NCBI GenBank assembly: GCA_963774155.1
Contig: CAVZDW010000008.1
Location: 1,054,001-1,118,000, forward strand
Length of the DNA: 64,000 bases
Origin: DASSUW01 sp963774155
GTDB taxonomy: Bacteria; Actinomycetota; Thermoleophilia; Solirubrobacterales; Solirubrobacteraceae
Direction of reading: 5' to 3'
This document shows positions 42,733-51,587 of the stretch, piece by piece (positions within the stretch are counted from its first letter, which is position 1; every line of letters begins with the position of its first letter). Position numbers and translations under genes: made by a program. The notes below the pieces were generated by a model that was given only the letters and a program-made list of their open reading frames with translations, searched no databases and was not told the origin of the DNA.

Positions 42733-43560
42733 ATGGTGATAGCGCAATCAATCGGTCACACGCGCGTTGTCTCTGTCAGTAGGCTTGACAACGCGTTGGT
42801 GGGACGGGCTATTGAGGTGAGCGTTACCGGGGACGGAGAGAACATCGTCACCCTTCGTGCGCGGTTGGATCGCACGGAGCGGCAGGCGTCCGCGCGTCAG
42901 CGCCAGCTGGAGCGCTACGCCGCCGATCTGCGCGAGGTCTTCAAGCAGGAGCGCAACCGCGCGCAGGAGCTCCGCAGCTCGTACCGGGCCACGGTGCAGG
43001 CGCTCTCGAACGCGGTCGAGGCGCGCGACGCCTACACCGGAAAGCACGCGGAACGGGTGACCGCCTACGGGATCGCCCTGGCTGCGGCCGCAGGTCTTGA
43101 CACGGACCTCGTCCCCGGACTCGAGTTCGGCTTCCTGCTACACGACGTGGGCAAGGTGGCCGTGCCGGACGCGATCCTCTTCAAGCCCAGCTCGCTCGAC
43201 GACGCCGAGTTCGCGCTCATCGCCCAGCACCCGGTGATCGGCGCGGACATCGTCAAGGACATCGACTTCCTCGGCGAGGGCAAGCTCGTCGTCCGCCACC
43301 ACCACGAGCGCTGGGACGGCGCCGGCTACCCGGACCGGCTGGCCGGGGAGGAGATCCCGCTCGCCGCGCGGGTGTTCGCCGTCGCGGACGCGCTCGACGC
43401 CCTGACCACCGACCGCCCATACCGCCGCGGTACGCGCTTCTCGCGCGCCCGCGCCGAGATCCGCGAGCACTCCGGCTCGCAGTTCGACCCCGAAGTGGTC
43501 GCCGCACTGGACACGATCTCGGACGCCAGGTTCGCCGCCCTCCGAGACGGGGTCGCGTGA
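42733..43560 (+). CDS. HD-GYP phosphodiesterase
   Basis: A 275-residue protein: an N-terminal coiled-coil (RLDRTERQASARQRQLERYA), then an HD-GYP domain with LLHDVGKVAVPDAIL (HD), HPVIGADIV and HHHERWDGAGYPDRLAG (GYP). This class hydrolyses cyclic di-GMP. The exact N-terminus is unsure (ATG 42733 or an internal GTG). It overlaps the receiver gene (GTGA), so the pair functions together, the receiver probably regulating the phosphodiesterase. Confidence 0.9.
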   Translation: MVIAQSIGHTRVVSVSRLDNALVGRAIEVSVTGDGENIVTLRARLDRTERQASARQRQLERYAADLREVFKQERNRAQELRSSYRATVQALSNAVEARDAYTGKHAERVTAYGIALAAAAGLDTDLVPGLEFGFLLHDVGKVAVPDAILFKPSSLDDAEFALIAQHPVIGADIVKDIDFLGEGKLVVRHHHERWDGAGYPDRLAGEEIPLAARVFAVADALDALTTDRPYRRGTRFSRARAEIREHSGSQFDPEVVAALDTISDARFAALRDGVA

Positions 43561-43928
43561 CGCGGACCATCCTGATCGTCGACGACGACCCGATGATCCG
43601 GAAGTTGATCGCCACCACGCTGGAGGACGTGGCCGGCTACCGGCTGGAGGAGGCCGCAGACGGCGCGGAGGCGATCGAGCGCGCGGTCGACGTACGGCCG
43701 GAGATCGTGTTCCTCGACGTCGACATGCCCGAGATCAACGGGATCGAGGCGTGCCGGCGGCTGCGGTCGGACCCGGTGACGGCCGGGGCCACCATCGTGA
43801 TGCTCACCGGCGGGGGCGCGCAGGCCGAGAGCGGGGCGCTCGCCGCGGGCGCCGACCTCTTCCTGACGAAGCCCTTCTCCCCGCTCCACCTGCTCCGGCT
43901 GGTGGATCGGATCGGCGCGGCGTCCTGA
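43557..43928 (+). CDS. stand-alone response-regulator receiver
   Basis: A 123-residue single-domain CheY-like receiver: DDDPM acidic pocket, phospho-Asp in IVFLDVDMPEING, Thr in MLTGG and Lys in LTKPFS. It lacks an output domain; coupled to HD-GYP (GTGA overlap). Its cognate kinase is not in the window. Confidence 0.9.
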   Translation: MTRTILIVDDDPMIRKLIATTLEDVAGYRLEEAADGAEAIERAVDVRPEIVFLDVDMPEINGIEACRRLRSDPVTAGATIVMLTGGGAQAESGALAAGADLFLTKPFSPLHLLRLVDRIGAAS

Positions 43929-43944
43929 TAGCGTCGCGCGCCGC

Positions 43945-44985
43945 ATGAAGCTCGGCGTGCACATCGGATACTGGGGCCTCGGCCTGACCGCCGAGGACCA
44001 GCTCGCGCTGGTCCAGGAGGCGGAGCGGCTGGGCTACGACTCGGTGTGGACGGCGGAGGCCTACGGGTCCGACGCGGCGACGATCCTCGGCTGGATCGCC
44101 CAGGCGACGTCGACGATCAAGCTCGGCTCGGCGATCTTCCAGATGCCCGGCCGCTCCCCGGCCATGACGGCGATGACGGCGGCGACGCTCGACCAGCTCT
44201 CGGGCGGCCGGATGCTGCTGGGCATCGGCTCGTCGGGCCCGCAGGTCGCGGAGGGCTGGCACGGGCAACGGTTCGCGCACCAGTTGCAGCGCACGCGCGA
44301 ATACGTTTCCGTCGTCCGCAAGGCCCTGGCGCGGGAGCGGCTCGAGTTCTCCGGCGAGACCTTGACGCTGCCGCTGCCGGACGGTCCGGGCAAGGCGCTG
44401 AAGCTGACCATCGCGCCCGTGCAGGAGAAGATCCCGATCTTCCTGGCCGCCATCGGGCCGAAGAACACCACGCTGGCCGCGGAGATCGCCGACGGCTGGA
44501 TCCCCACGCTCTTCTCCCCCGAGCACGTCGCCGAGTTCCGGCCGCTGCTCGAGCAGGGCTTCGCGGCGGCCGGCAACGGCAAGGCGTTCGACGACTTCGA
44601 GATCGCCCCGACCGTGAACGTGATGGTCACCGACGACGTCGACGCCGCACGCGACGCGATGCGCCCGTACGTGGCGCTGTACGTCGGCGGCATGGGGTCG
44701 CGCGACAAGAACTTCTACAACGCGCTGGTCCAGCGCTACGGGTTCGAGGACGCCGCGCGCGAGGTGCAGGACCTGTACCTGGAAGGCAAGCGCGACGAGG
44801 CCATGGCGGCGCTGCCGACGGAGCTCATCGACACCGTGTCGCTGTGCGGCTCGCCCGACCTGGTGCGCGACCGGCTCGCCGTGTTCCGCGACGCCGGGGT
44901 CGGCACGCTCATGGTCTCCCCGATGGCGTGGACGTTCGAGGAACGGCTGCAGCAGCTCCGGCACGTGGCCGAGCTCGCCGCTTGA
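43945..44985 (+). CDS. LLM-class F420-dependent oxidoreductase
   Basis: A 346-residue luciferase-like monooxygenase-fold protein: LGVHIGYWGLGLTAEDQLAL at the start, ESVW-like YDSVWTAEAYGSDA, and RLAVFRDAGVGTLMVSPMAW at the end. The family in actinobacteria usually uses F420. The substrate is unknown. Its stop overlaps the TTG start of the glycosyltransferase, so a shared pathway such as modification of a glycosylated natural product is possible. Confidence 0.88.
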   Translation: MKLGVHIGYWGLGLTAEDQLALVQEAERLGYDSVWTAEAYGSDAATILGWIAQATSTIKLGSAIFQMPGRSPAMTAMTAATLDQLSGGRMLLGIGSSGPQVAEGWHGQRFAHQLQRTREYVSVVRKALARERLEFSGETLTLPLPDGPGKALKLTIAPVQEKIPIFLAAIGPKNTTLAAEIADGWIPTLFSPEHVAEFRPLLEQGFAAAGNGKAFDDFEIAPTVNVMVTDDVDAARDAMRPYVALYVGGMGSRDKNFYNALVQRYGFEDAAREVQDLYLEGKRDEAMAALPTELIDTVSLCGSPDLVRDRLAVFRDAGVGTLMVSPMAWTFEERLQQLRHVAELAA

Positions 44986-46175
44986 GGATCCTCCTCGGCG
45001 CGTTCGGCGACCCCGGTCACGCCTTCCCGATGCTGGCGCTCGGCGAGGCGCTGGTGGCCCGCGGGCACACGGTGGCACTGCAGACCTGGCGGCGCTGGCA
45101 GGAGCCGGCCGAGGCCGCGGGGATGGAGTTCGCGGCGGCGCCCGAGTACCAGGTCTTCCCCACTCGGGCGGCGCCGCTGAAGCCGTACGCGGCGGCGGTG
45201 CGCGCGGCCCGCGAGACGCAGCCCGTGGTGGCGGCGTTCGGGCCGGACGTGGCCGTCTCGGACATCCTCACCCCCGCGCCGGCTCTCGCCGCCGAGCTGG
45301 AGGGCGTGCCGGTGGCGACCCTGGTGCCGCACGTGTTCCCGCACCTGCCGCCGGGGTTCCCGCCGTACTCGATCGGCGCGCGCTTGCCGCGGACGAGCGC
45401 CGGGCGAGCCCTGTGGCGGTCGACCGACCGGCTGGTGGCGCGCGGGCTCGAGCAGGGGCGGCGGGAGTACAACGAGTGCCGGGCGCGGCTCGGGCTCGGG
45501 CCGCTCCCCTACGTCCACACCGGGCTGTCGCGCTCGCTGTCGCTGGTGGCGACGCTGCCGCAGCTCGAGTACCCGCGCGACTGGCCGCGCTGGCCGCGGG
45601 TGGTCGGGCCGCTGCTGTGGGAGCCGCCGTCGGCTCGGGTCGAGCCGGTGGCGGGGTCGGGCCCGGTGGTGCTGGTGGCGCCCTCGACGGCGCAGGATCC
45701 GTCGCACCAGCTGCTGCGGGCCGCGCTCGCCGGGCTGGCCGGGGAGCCCGTGCGCGTGATCGCGACGTGGAACGGGCGGGAGCCGGACCCGCCCGTCGAC
45801 GTGCCGTCCAACGCCGTGCTCGTGCCGTGGCTGTCCTACTCGCGGACCATGCCGCTGTGCGACGTGGTGGTGATGCACGGCGGCCACGGGACCCTGATGC
45901 GCGCGCTCGCGTGCGGGCGGCCGGTGGTGGTCTCCCCCGCCGGCGGCGACATGGCCGAGAACGCGGCCCGGGTGGACTGGGCGGGGCTGGGCGTGCGCTT
46001 GCCGCGCCGGTTCTGCACGCCACTCGGGATGCGGCTGGCGGTCCGCCGGGCACTGGCGCGGCCGTCGCTGCGCGCGCAGGCCGAGGGCGTGGCCCGGTGG
46101 ATCGCCGCGAACGACGCGCGCTCGCGGGCGTGCGAGGAGGTCGAGCGCTGGGCTATGTCTCCAAGAACGCCTTGA
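44982..46175 (+). CDS. MGT-type glycosyltransferase (GT1)
   Basis: A 397-residue GT-B protein: ILLGAFGDPGHAFPMLALGE at the N-terminus and the donor-binding signature MHGGHGTLMRALACGRPVVV plus GGDMAENAARV near the C-terminus, as in macrolide or flavonoid glycosyltransferases. The TTG start overlaps the oxidoreductase stop (TTGA); no better start exists. The 3' end overlaps the convergent winged-helix gene by 23 bp. Confidence 0.88.
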   Translation: MRILLGAFGDPGHAFPMLALGEALVARGHTVALQTWRRWQEPAEAAGMEFAAAPEYQVFPTRAAPLKPYAAAVRAARETQPVVAAFGPDVAVSDILTPAPALAAELEGVPVATLVPHVFPHLPPGFPPYSIGARLPRTSAGRALWRSTDRLVARGLEQGRREYNECRARLGLGPLPYVHTGLSRSLSLVATLPQLEYPRDWPRWPRVVGPLLWEPPSARVEPVAGSGPVVLVAPSTAQDPSHQLLRAALAGLAGEPVRVIATWNGREPDPPVDVPSNAVLVPWLSYSRTMPLCDVVVMHGGHGTLMRALACGRPVVVSPAGGDMAENAARVDWAGLGVRLPRRFCTPLGMRLAVRRALARPSLRAQAEGVARWIAANDARSRACEEVERWAMSPRTP

Positions 46176-47139
46176 CGGCGTCGAGGCGCTCGTCGATCGC
46201 CTTGCGGGCCTTCGGCCCGGCCTTCTCGAAGAGCTCGACCTCGCCCTTCTCCCACGTCCCGGCGGCCTGGCCGTCGACGAGGACCAGCGGGCGCCCGTCG
46301 CCGCGGAAGTCGTAGCACTGCTGCACGATGGCGGGGTCGGCGAAGCGGTCGCGCCCGTCGGGCGCGTAGCCCATGGTCAGGCAGTCCCACTTCGGCAGCA
46401 GGTCGACGCCACCCGGCTTGCCGGCCTTGTCGAACGCGGTGGCGTCCTTGGCGAGGAGCAGGTAGCCGTCGTCGAGCTCCTCGGTCTCGTGGGTGGCGAG
46501 CGCCGCCTTGGCCTTGCCGGCCGTCACGCCCGTCCACCAGGTCACGTCCTTGACGCGGACGGGCCCGAAGGCCCGCAGGTACTCGCCGACGAGCCAGGCC
46601 AGCGCCTCGTCGGGGTCGGCGGGCTCGAGCTCGATGGCGACGTAGCTCAGCTCGTTCGAGCGCAGGCCGTCGGCGGCGATCCGCACCAGCTCCCCGTCGC
46701 GGGTCATCTGGGCGGAGACGCCCTTGAACTCGTCGGTCTCGGCGCCCACCTTCTCGCGCAGCCGGGGCAGCGTGAGCGGCTTCGTGGCGGCCTCGAGGAT
46801 CGCGGTCCGCAGCTCCTCGTAGCGGGCCTGGGTGAACTTGAAGTGCTTCATGCGCTTCTTGCGGTCGGAGGGCGGGGCCGGCGTGGCGTGGAACGCGAGG
46901 TGCGCGGTCTTGCGGGGCAGCAGGTGGATGGACTGCCGCATGGCCGGGAGCCGGAGCGTGTCGAGCTTGCGGAACTGAGCGCCGGTGAGGCTCTTCGTCC
47001 GCGCGTGGAGCGAGAGCGGCGCCGACGGGTGCGCGCTGTAGACGGCGATCACGTCGGTGAGCGCCCGGGCGGCGCCGGGTGCGGCCTGGCCGAGGCGCTG
47101 GCGCTGGTAGGTGAAGGCGCGGAGCTGCTCGACCGTCAC
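46153..47139 (-). CDS. winged-helix DNA-binding protein (HTH_42, AlkZ-like)
   Basis: A 328-residue member of the winged-helix DNA-binding/DUF1006 family: KLDTLRLPAMRQSIHLLPRK near the N-terminus, then the repeated HTH scaffold with DVTWWTGVTAGKAKAALATH and QCYDFRGDGRPLVLVDGQ. AlkZ and YcaQ members are DNA glycosylases for interstrand cross-links; the glycosylase QxR-type motif is not evident, so a DNA-repair or binding role is inferred only. GTG 47139. Confidence 0.75.
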   Translation of the reverse strand: MTVEQLRAFTYQRQRLGQAAPGAARALTDVIAVYSAHPSAPLSLHARTKSLTGAQFRKLDTLRLPAMRQSIHLLPRKTAHLAFHATPAPPSDRKKRMKHFKFTQARYEELRTAILEAATKPLTLPRLREKVGAETDEFKGVSAQMTRDGELVRIAADGLRSNELSYVAIELEPADPDEALAWLVGEYLRAFGPVRVKDVTWWTGVTAGKAKAALATHETEELDDGYLLLAKDATAFDKAGKPGGVDLLPKWDCLTMGYAPDGRDRFADPAIVQQCYDFRGDGRPLVLVDGQAAGTWEKGEVELFEKAGPKARKAIDERLDAVKAFLET

Positions 47140-47187
47140 GCGGCCGAACCTTGTCACAACGCCGGGGCGTGGAGCGAGGAACCGGGT

Positions 47188-47742
47188 GTGCGCCCCTTCC
47201 TCCTCCCCGCTGTGCTGGGCCTCGCCTCGGTGCTCCTCGGCGGGCTGCCCGGGTTCCTGCTCGGCTTCGCGGCGGCGTGCCTGGCGGTCGACCGCGCGCT
47301 CGACTTCCGCGGCGCCGGAGCGGAGCAGGCCGCGCAGGCGTTCCGCCGGGCGTCTCGCCGGCACGGTGCCGATCTGCCGTATCTCGCGGACGACGTCGGC
47401 TGGGCCGCGGTCGCGCCGCGCCGGCGCCTCGGCGTGCAGGCCATCGCGGTCGCCTCGATCGTGGGAACCACCGATCGGCACAAGGCGGCGACCTTCGACC
47501 GCTCGTTCCGGCCACCGGCCTTCAGCCGGGAGCGCTGGTCGCAGCTCTGGCTGCCGGCTCGCCGCGGCGAGCCGCTACCGGCGATCGCGGTCTACCGCGT
47601 GGGCGACGAGCACTTCGTGCGCGACGGCCATCACCGCGTCTCGGTCGCCCGCGCCCTCGGGCTCGAGACGATCGACGCCGACGTCGTGGAGCTTCAGCCG
47701 AGCTGCAGGATGGTCTCGGTGGCCCACTCGACGGCCGCGTAA
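47188..47742 (+). CDS. ParB-like domain protein with N-terminal membrane segment
   Basis: A 184-residue protein. The N-terminus (VRPFLLPAVLGLASVLLG ... PGFLLGFAAACL) is a hydrophobic hairpin; the C-terminal 60 residues match the ParB/sulfiredoxin-like fold: PAIAVYRVGDEHFVRDGHHR and VSVARALGLETIDADVVEL. Usually this domain is soluble, so a membrane-linked version is odd. GTG 47188 is the first start in frame. Its 3' end overlaps the EAL-HDOD gene by 49 bp. Confidence 0.7.
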   Translation: MRPFLLPAVLGLASVLLGGLPGFLLGFAAACLAVDRALDFRGAGAEQAAQAFRRASRRHGADLPYLADDVGWAAVAPRRRLGVQAIAVASIVGTTDRHKAATFDRSFRPPAFSRERWSQLWLPARRGEPLPAIAVYRVGDEHFVRDGHHRVSVARALGLETIDADVVELQPSCRMVSVAHSTAA

Positions 47743-48905
47743 TACGTGTCGCTGAGGCCGGTGACGTCGTCGTCGGCCGCCGCGTCGTCGAAGCGTCCGT
47801 GCTCGTAGGCGAGCACCGCCTTGAGGATCTTGCCCTCCGGGCCGGTCTGCTCGAGCAGGGCCGCGGTGAGCTGGTCGTCGAACGGCAGCGACTCGACGAC
47901 CTCCTTGAGGTCCATGTCCAGCAGCGCGTCGGCGACCGAGAAGAGGCCGGCGGTGAAGGCGCGGTCGGCGTCGGCCTGCGGATCGCGCTCGGCGCGGATC
48001 TCGCACGCCCGGGCGCGGATGAGGGCGGTGACGAGCAGCGAGTGCGCGTGCCCGCGCGCCTCGGCGAGCATGAGCAGGGCGGTCCAGCGGCGCACGGTGC
48101 GGCCGCCGATCAGCGCCAGCGCGTGCCGGACCGACTTGATCCGGCTGCGCGGCGAGATGTACGCCGAGTTGGCGAGCCGCAGCAGCTTGTGGCTGATGCC
48201 GACGTCGTGGCTGATGAGCTCCTCGAGCGCGTCGAAGTCGTCGTCCTCGGTCTCGAGCAGCGCGGCCAGCGCGCCGAGCCGGAGCGTCGGCGTCGGGCGG
48301 CCGGAGACCAGCTCGGGGCGCTCGAAGAAGTACCCCTGGAAGCGGCTGATGCCGAGCGAGCGGCAGTGCTCGAGCTCCTCGCGGGTCTCGACCTTCTCCG
48401 CGATGATCTCGACGCCCCACTCCTTGAGCCGGCTCACGTCCTCGGCGAGCTGCTCGGCGGACGTGGCCTGCACGTCGAGCTTGACGATGTGCGCGAGGCG
48501 CAGCAGCGGCTTGTACTCGGGGCGGTAGTCGAAGTTGTCGAGCGCGAGCGTGAAGCCGGAGCGGACAAGGTCGGTGAGCACGTCGACGAACTCGTCGTCG
48601 ATCTCCTGGCCCTCGACCAGCTCGAGCACGACGCGGTCGGCCGGCAGCGGGAGCGGCTGGAAGGCCATGAGGAAGTCGCGGTCGACGTTCAGGAACGCGC
48701 GCTGCTCGCCCACGAGACGGTGCAGGCCGACGTCGGCGAGCGCCGCGACCAGCACGGTCGCCGTCGCCTTGCCGCCGTCGAGAGGACGACCGTCCTCGCC
48801 GACGGCGCGGTAGAGGAGCTCGAAGGCGGAGAGCTTCAGATCCGCGTCGAAGATCGGCTGGCGGGCGAGCACGACGCCCGTCGCTTGCGAGGAGGCGGTG
48901 GTCAC
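47694..48905 (-). CDS. EAL-HDOD (YuxH-like) signalling protein
   Basis: A 403-residue protein: an N-terminal EAL-like domain (about 12-200) in which the catalytic EAL is replaced (FELLYR) and IAExVET reads IAEKVET, so it is probably inactive as a phosphodiesterase. A C-terminal HDOD domain follows (about 205-400; LISHDVGISHKLLRLANSAY). Such proteins are c-di-GMP effectors or scaffolds. GTG 48905 is used; no ATG is available. Confidence 0.88.
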   Translation of the reverse strand: MTTASSQATGVVLARQPIFDADLKLSAFELLYRAVGEDGRPLDGGKATATVLVAALADVGLHRLVGEQRAFLNVDRDFLMAFQPLPLPADRVVLELVEGQEIDDEFVDVLTDLVRSGFTLALDNFDYRPEYKPLLRLAHIVKLDVQATSAEQLAEDVSRLKEWGVEIIAEKVETREELEHCRSLGISRFQGYFFERPELVSGRPTPTLRLGALAALLETEDDDFDALEELISHDVGISHKLLRLANSAYISPRSRIKSVRHALALIGGRTVRRWTALLMLAEARGHAHSLLVTALIRARACEIRAERDPQADADRAFTAGLFSVADALLDMDLKEVVESLPFDDQLTAALLEQTGPEGKILKAVLAYEHGRFDDAAADDDVTGLSDTYYAAVEWATETILQLG

Positions 48906-49070
48906 CCCCCTGTCATCGACCTCGCTAGGGCCCGGCTTGAGCCGCTCCGCACCACCCTGTAGGCGGCTGTGCTGGCAGGACTCTGACCGGCGCGTTGACA
49001 GCGGCACGGCGGAGTGAGGGAATCGCGTCCGACGGTCGGCGCCGTCGGCCGTCCCATCGAGGAGGTTGCG

Positions 49071-50708
49071 ATGTCCGGGCACTGTTCGCGCCGAGCCATG
49101 CGAGCGGCCGTCGCGCTCGCCGGGATCCTCGTCGTCGCGCTCGTCGCGCCCGGCCCGGCGGCGGCCACGGGAACGCCGCGACTTGCCTGGACACCGTGCT
49201 TCACCGATGTCGGGCCGTTCGAGTGCGCCACCGCGCAGGTGCCGCTGGACTACGACCGCCAGCGGGGCGCCACGATCTCGATCGCGCTCACGCGGCTCCC
49301 CGCGACCGACCAGCGCCGCCGGATCGGCTCGCTCTTCCTGAACCCGGGGGGCCCGGGAGGCTCGGGCGTCGAGTTCGTGGTCGGCGCGGGCCCGTTCCTG
49401 TACACGGACGAGGTCCGCGCGCGCTTCGATCTCGTCGGCTTCGATCCGCGCGGCATCCTTCGCAGCACGGCGCTGCAGTGCTTCGACAGCCCCGACGAGT
49501 GGGGCCCGTGGTTCATTCCCTTCGCCTTCCCGGTCACCCGCGAGGAGGAGCGGATCTGGATCGAGGCGGACCGCTTCCTCGTCTCGGCCTGCGAACGGCG
49601 GGCCGGCCCGATCATCGACCACATGTCGACGGCGAACGTCGCGCGTGACCTCGACGTCCTGCGCGCGGCGGTCGGCGACCGCAAGCTCACCTATGCCGGC
49701 TACTCGTACGGCTCCTACCTCGGGAACACCTACGCGAACCTGTTCCCCGGCCGCGTGCGGGCCGTCGTCCTCGACGGCGTGCTCGACCCGATCGCGTGGT
49801 CGACCGGGCGCAGCCGCCTCGAAGGCGCCACGGTGCCGTTCTCGACCCGGGTGCGCAGTGACGCAGGGTCGCAGGCGACGCTCAACGAGTTCTTCCGGCT
49901 CTGCGACGCGGCCGGCGACGCGTGCGCGTTCTCGGGGGACGCGTCGCGGCGGTTCGCGGCGCTCGCCCGCCGCCTGCTGCGCGAGCCGGTCGAGGTGACC
50001 TTCCCGGACGGCACGACCGCGGTCTTCGACTACTCGCTGCTGATCAGTGCCGCGCTGGGCGCGATGTACGACTCGTCCACCTGGGCCGACTTCGCTCAGC
50101 TCCTCGCCGACATCGAGGCGGAGGCCGCCGCGCCGGCGGCGCTCGCCGCACGGCTCAAGCGCTTCGCCGCGCGGCAGGGCTACCAGGCTGAGGACTTCTA
50201 CCCGAACTTCATCGAGGGCTTCCCGGGCGTCGCCTGCTCGGACAGCGACAACCCGCGTCACTACGCGGCGTGGTCGATCAACGGCGCGCTCGCGGATGCC
50301 CGGTTCGGCTACTTCGGCCGCCCGTGGACGTGGTTCTCCAGCATCTGCGCCGAGTGGCCGGGCTTCGACCACGACCGCTACATGGGCCCGTTCACGCGCG
50401 CGACGGCCAACCCGGTGCTCGTCGTCGGCAACCACTTCGACCCCGCGACGCGGTACGAGGGGGCGGTGCTCGTCGACCAGCTCCTGCCGCGCTCGGCGCT
50501 CCTGTCGGTGCACGCCTGGGGCCACGTGTCGCTGTTCTTCTCGCAGTGCGCCGACGCGGCGGTCTCGCGCTACCTGCTCACGGTCGCCACGCCGCCGCGC
50601 GGAGCGACGTGCGAGCAGGACGTCGCGCCGTTCTCCGCGACCGAGGATCCCGAGGAGGAGGTCAGGGAAGAGCTGAGGAGCTCGAGCCCGGCGCTTCGTG
50701 GCGGCTGA
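49071..50708 (+). CDS. secreted alpha/beta hydrolase, tripeptidyl-aminopeptidase family
   Basis: A 545-residue protein: signal peptide (about 1-32), N-domain with CATAQVPLDYDRQRG, oxyanion region NPGGPGGSG, nucleophile Ser in AGYSYGSYLGN, and a C-terminal TAP-like domain with GNHFDPATRY (Asp) and HAWGHVS (His). The family (SlpD/SlpE, Tap) removes N-terminal tripeptides outside the cell. ATG 49071 follows GAGGAGG. Confidence 0.9.
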   Translation: MSGHCSRRAMRAAVALAGILVVALVAPGPAAATGTPRLAWTPCFTDVGPFECATAQVPLDYDRQRGATISIALTRLPATDQRRRIGSLFLNPGGPGGSGVEFVVGAGPFLYTDEVRARFDLVGFDPRGILRSTALQCFDSPDEWGPWFIPFAFPVTREEERIWIEADRFLVSACERRAGPIIDHMSTANVARDLDVLRAAVGDRKLTYAGYSYGSYLGNTYANLFPGRVRAVVLDGVLDPIAWSTGRSRLEGATVPFSTRVRSDAGSQATLNEFFRLCDAAGDACAFSGDASRRFAALARRLLREPVEVTFPDGTTAVFDYSLLISAALGAMYDSSTWADFAQLLADIEAEAAAPAALAARLKRFAARQGYQAEDFYPNFIEGFPGVACSDSDNPRHYAAWSINGALADARFGYFGRPWTWFSSICAEWPGFDHDRYMGPFTRATANPVLVVGNHFDPATRYEGAVLVDQLLPRSALLSVHAWGHVSLFFSQCADAAVSRYLLTVATPPRGATCEQDVAPFSATEDPEEEVREELRSSSPALRGG

Positions 50709-50729
50709 CGCGGCGAGCGAGCAAGAAGA

Positions 50730-50767
50730 AGGCCCACTTCCCTCGCTACGAGCGGGAAAGCGGGCCT
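50730..50767. terminator. hairpin between hydrolase gene and tRNA-Asn
   Basis: AGGCCC (50730-50735) pairs with GGGCCT (50762-50767), with an inner TTCCC-TCGCT/AGCG-GGAA stem. It can terminate both the hydrolase and the tRNA transcripts. Confidence 0.6.
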
Positions 50768-50771
50768 CGTA

Positions 50772-50843
<72 letters not shown>

Positions 50844-50858
50844 CCGCATGCACATCCG

Positions 50859-51553
50859 TTACTGCCTCGGATGATCGGCAGGTGCAGCGAGTTCTAGCAG
50901 CCCCGCTTCCACCATCGCGTGGCAGTTTGCGCACAGTAGCACGCACTTGCCGGCCTCCTCGCGCGCTCGGCGCAGCGACCGCGTGACGCCCTGGAGGCTC
51001 ACCGAGAACGCCTTGCGCGAGGGATCGACGTGGTGGAAGTGCAGGGCGCCGATGTACTGCGCAAAGCCGCAGATGAGGCACGCACCGCCGCGCCTCACGG
51101 ACGAGGATCTCCTTCACGCGGCGCCGGCGCGCCGCCACGGACTCGGTGTTGCAGCGGCCGCAGCGGTACCGCGTACCGCCGACCCGCACGAACGTCGTCC
51201 ACCCGTGGAGCGCGCACTCGCGCGTGATCGCCGAGCGCTTCGGCTCCCCGCGCAGCGAGTAGTGCCGCGGCTCCGTGCGCAGGCTGTGCTTGGCGAGCCA
51301 GTGCCGCACCGTCGCTGCACTGACGTCGAGCTCCATGGCGATCTCGCGGATCGAGCGACCGGCCTCCACGAGCGGCTGCAGCTGCTCGCGGGTGAGCCCA
51401 CCGCGGGCTCGGTGGCGCGGCGCGTGCTGGGACGTCAGGCCGTGCTTGTTGACCCAGTACGCCACCGTCGATGGGCTGCGGCCGGTCTCACGCGCGATCC
51501 CCTCGATCGAGCGTTCCCGCCTCCAGTCGCTCGGCCAGCCACATCGGCTCCAT
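50859..51553 (-). pseudogene. HTH plus HNH endonuclease-like gene, two frameshifts
   Basis: Read in three frames it gives MEPMWLAERLEAG, then two HTH repeats (IREIAMELDVSAATVRHWLAK and a similar one), a zinc ribbon (RYRCGRCNTES), and an HNH core CLICGF...LHFHHVDPSRKAF...CVLLCANCHA. The frame changes near 51520 (GGAACGC where GGACGC would fit) and near 51092. The family is common in actinobacteria and intact elsewhere at about 230 residues. Either a decayed gene or residual sequence error. A LexA-box-like site is directly upstream. Confidence 0.7.
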
Positions 51554-51558
51554 GCATA

Positions 51559-51572
51559 CGAACACTAGTTCG
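51559..51572. promoter_or_regulatory. candidate LexA SOS box
   Basis: CGAACACTAGTTCG, an exact match to the Gram-positive CGAAC-N4-GTTCG box, inside a longer dyad CATACGAA/TTCGTATG (51555-51576). It ends 6 bp before the HNH gene ATG and lies downstream of dnaG, so it should control the HNH gene. Confidence 0.5.
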
Positions 51573-51587
51573 TATGCCGGACGGAAT

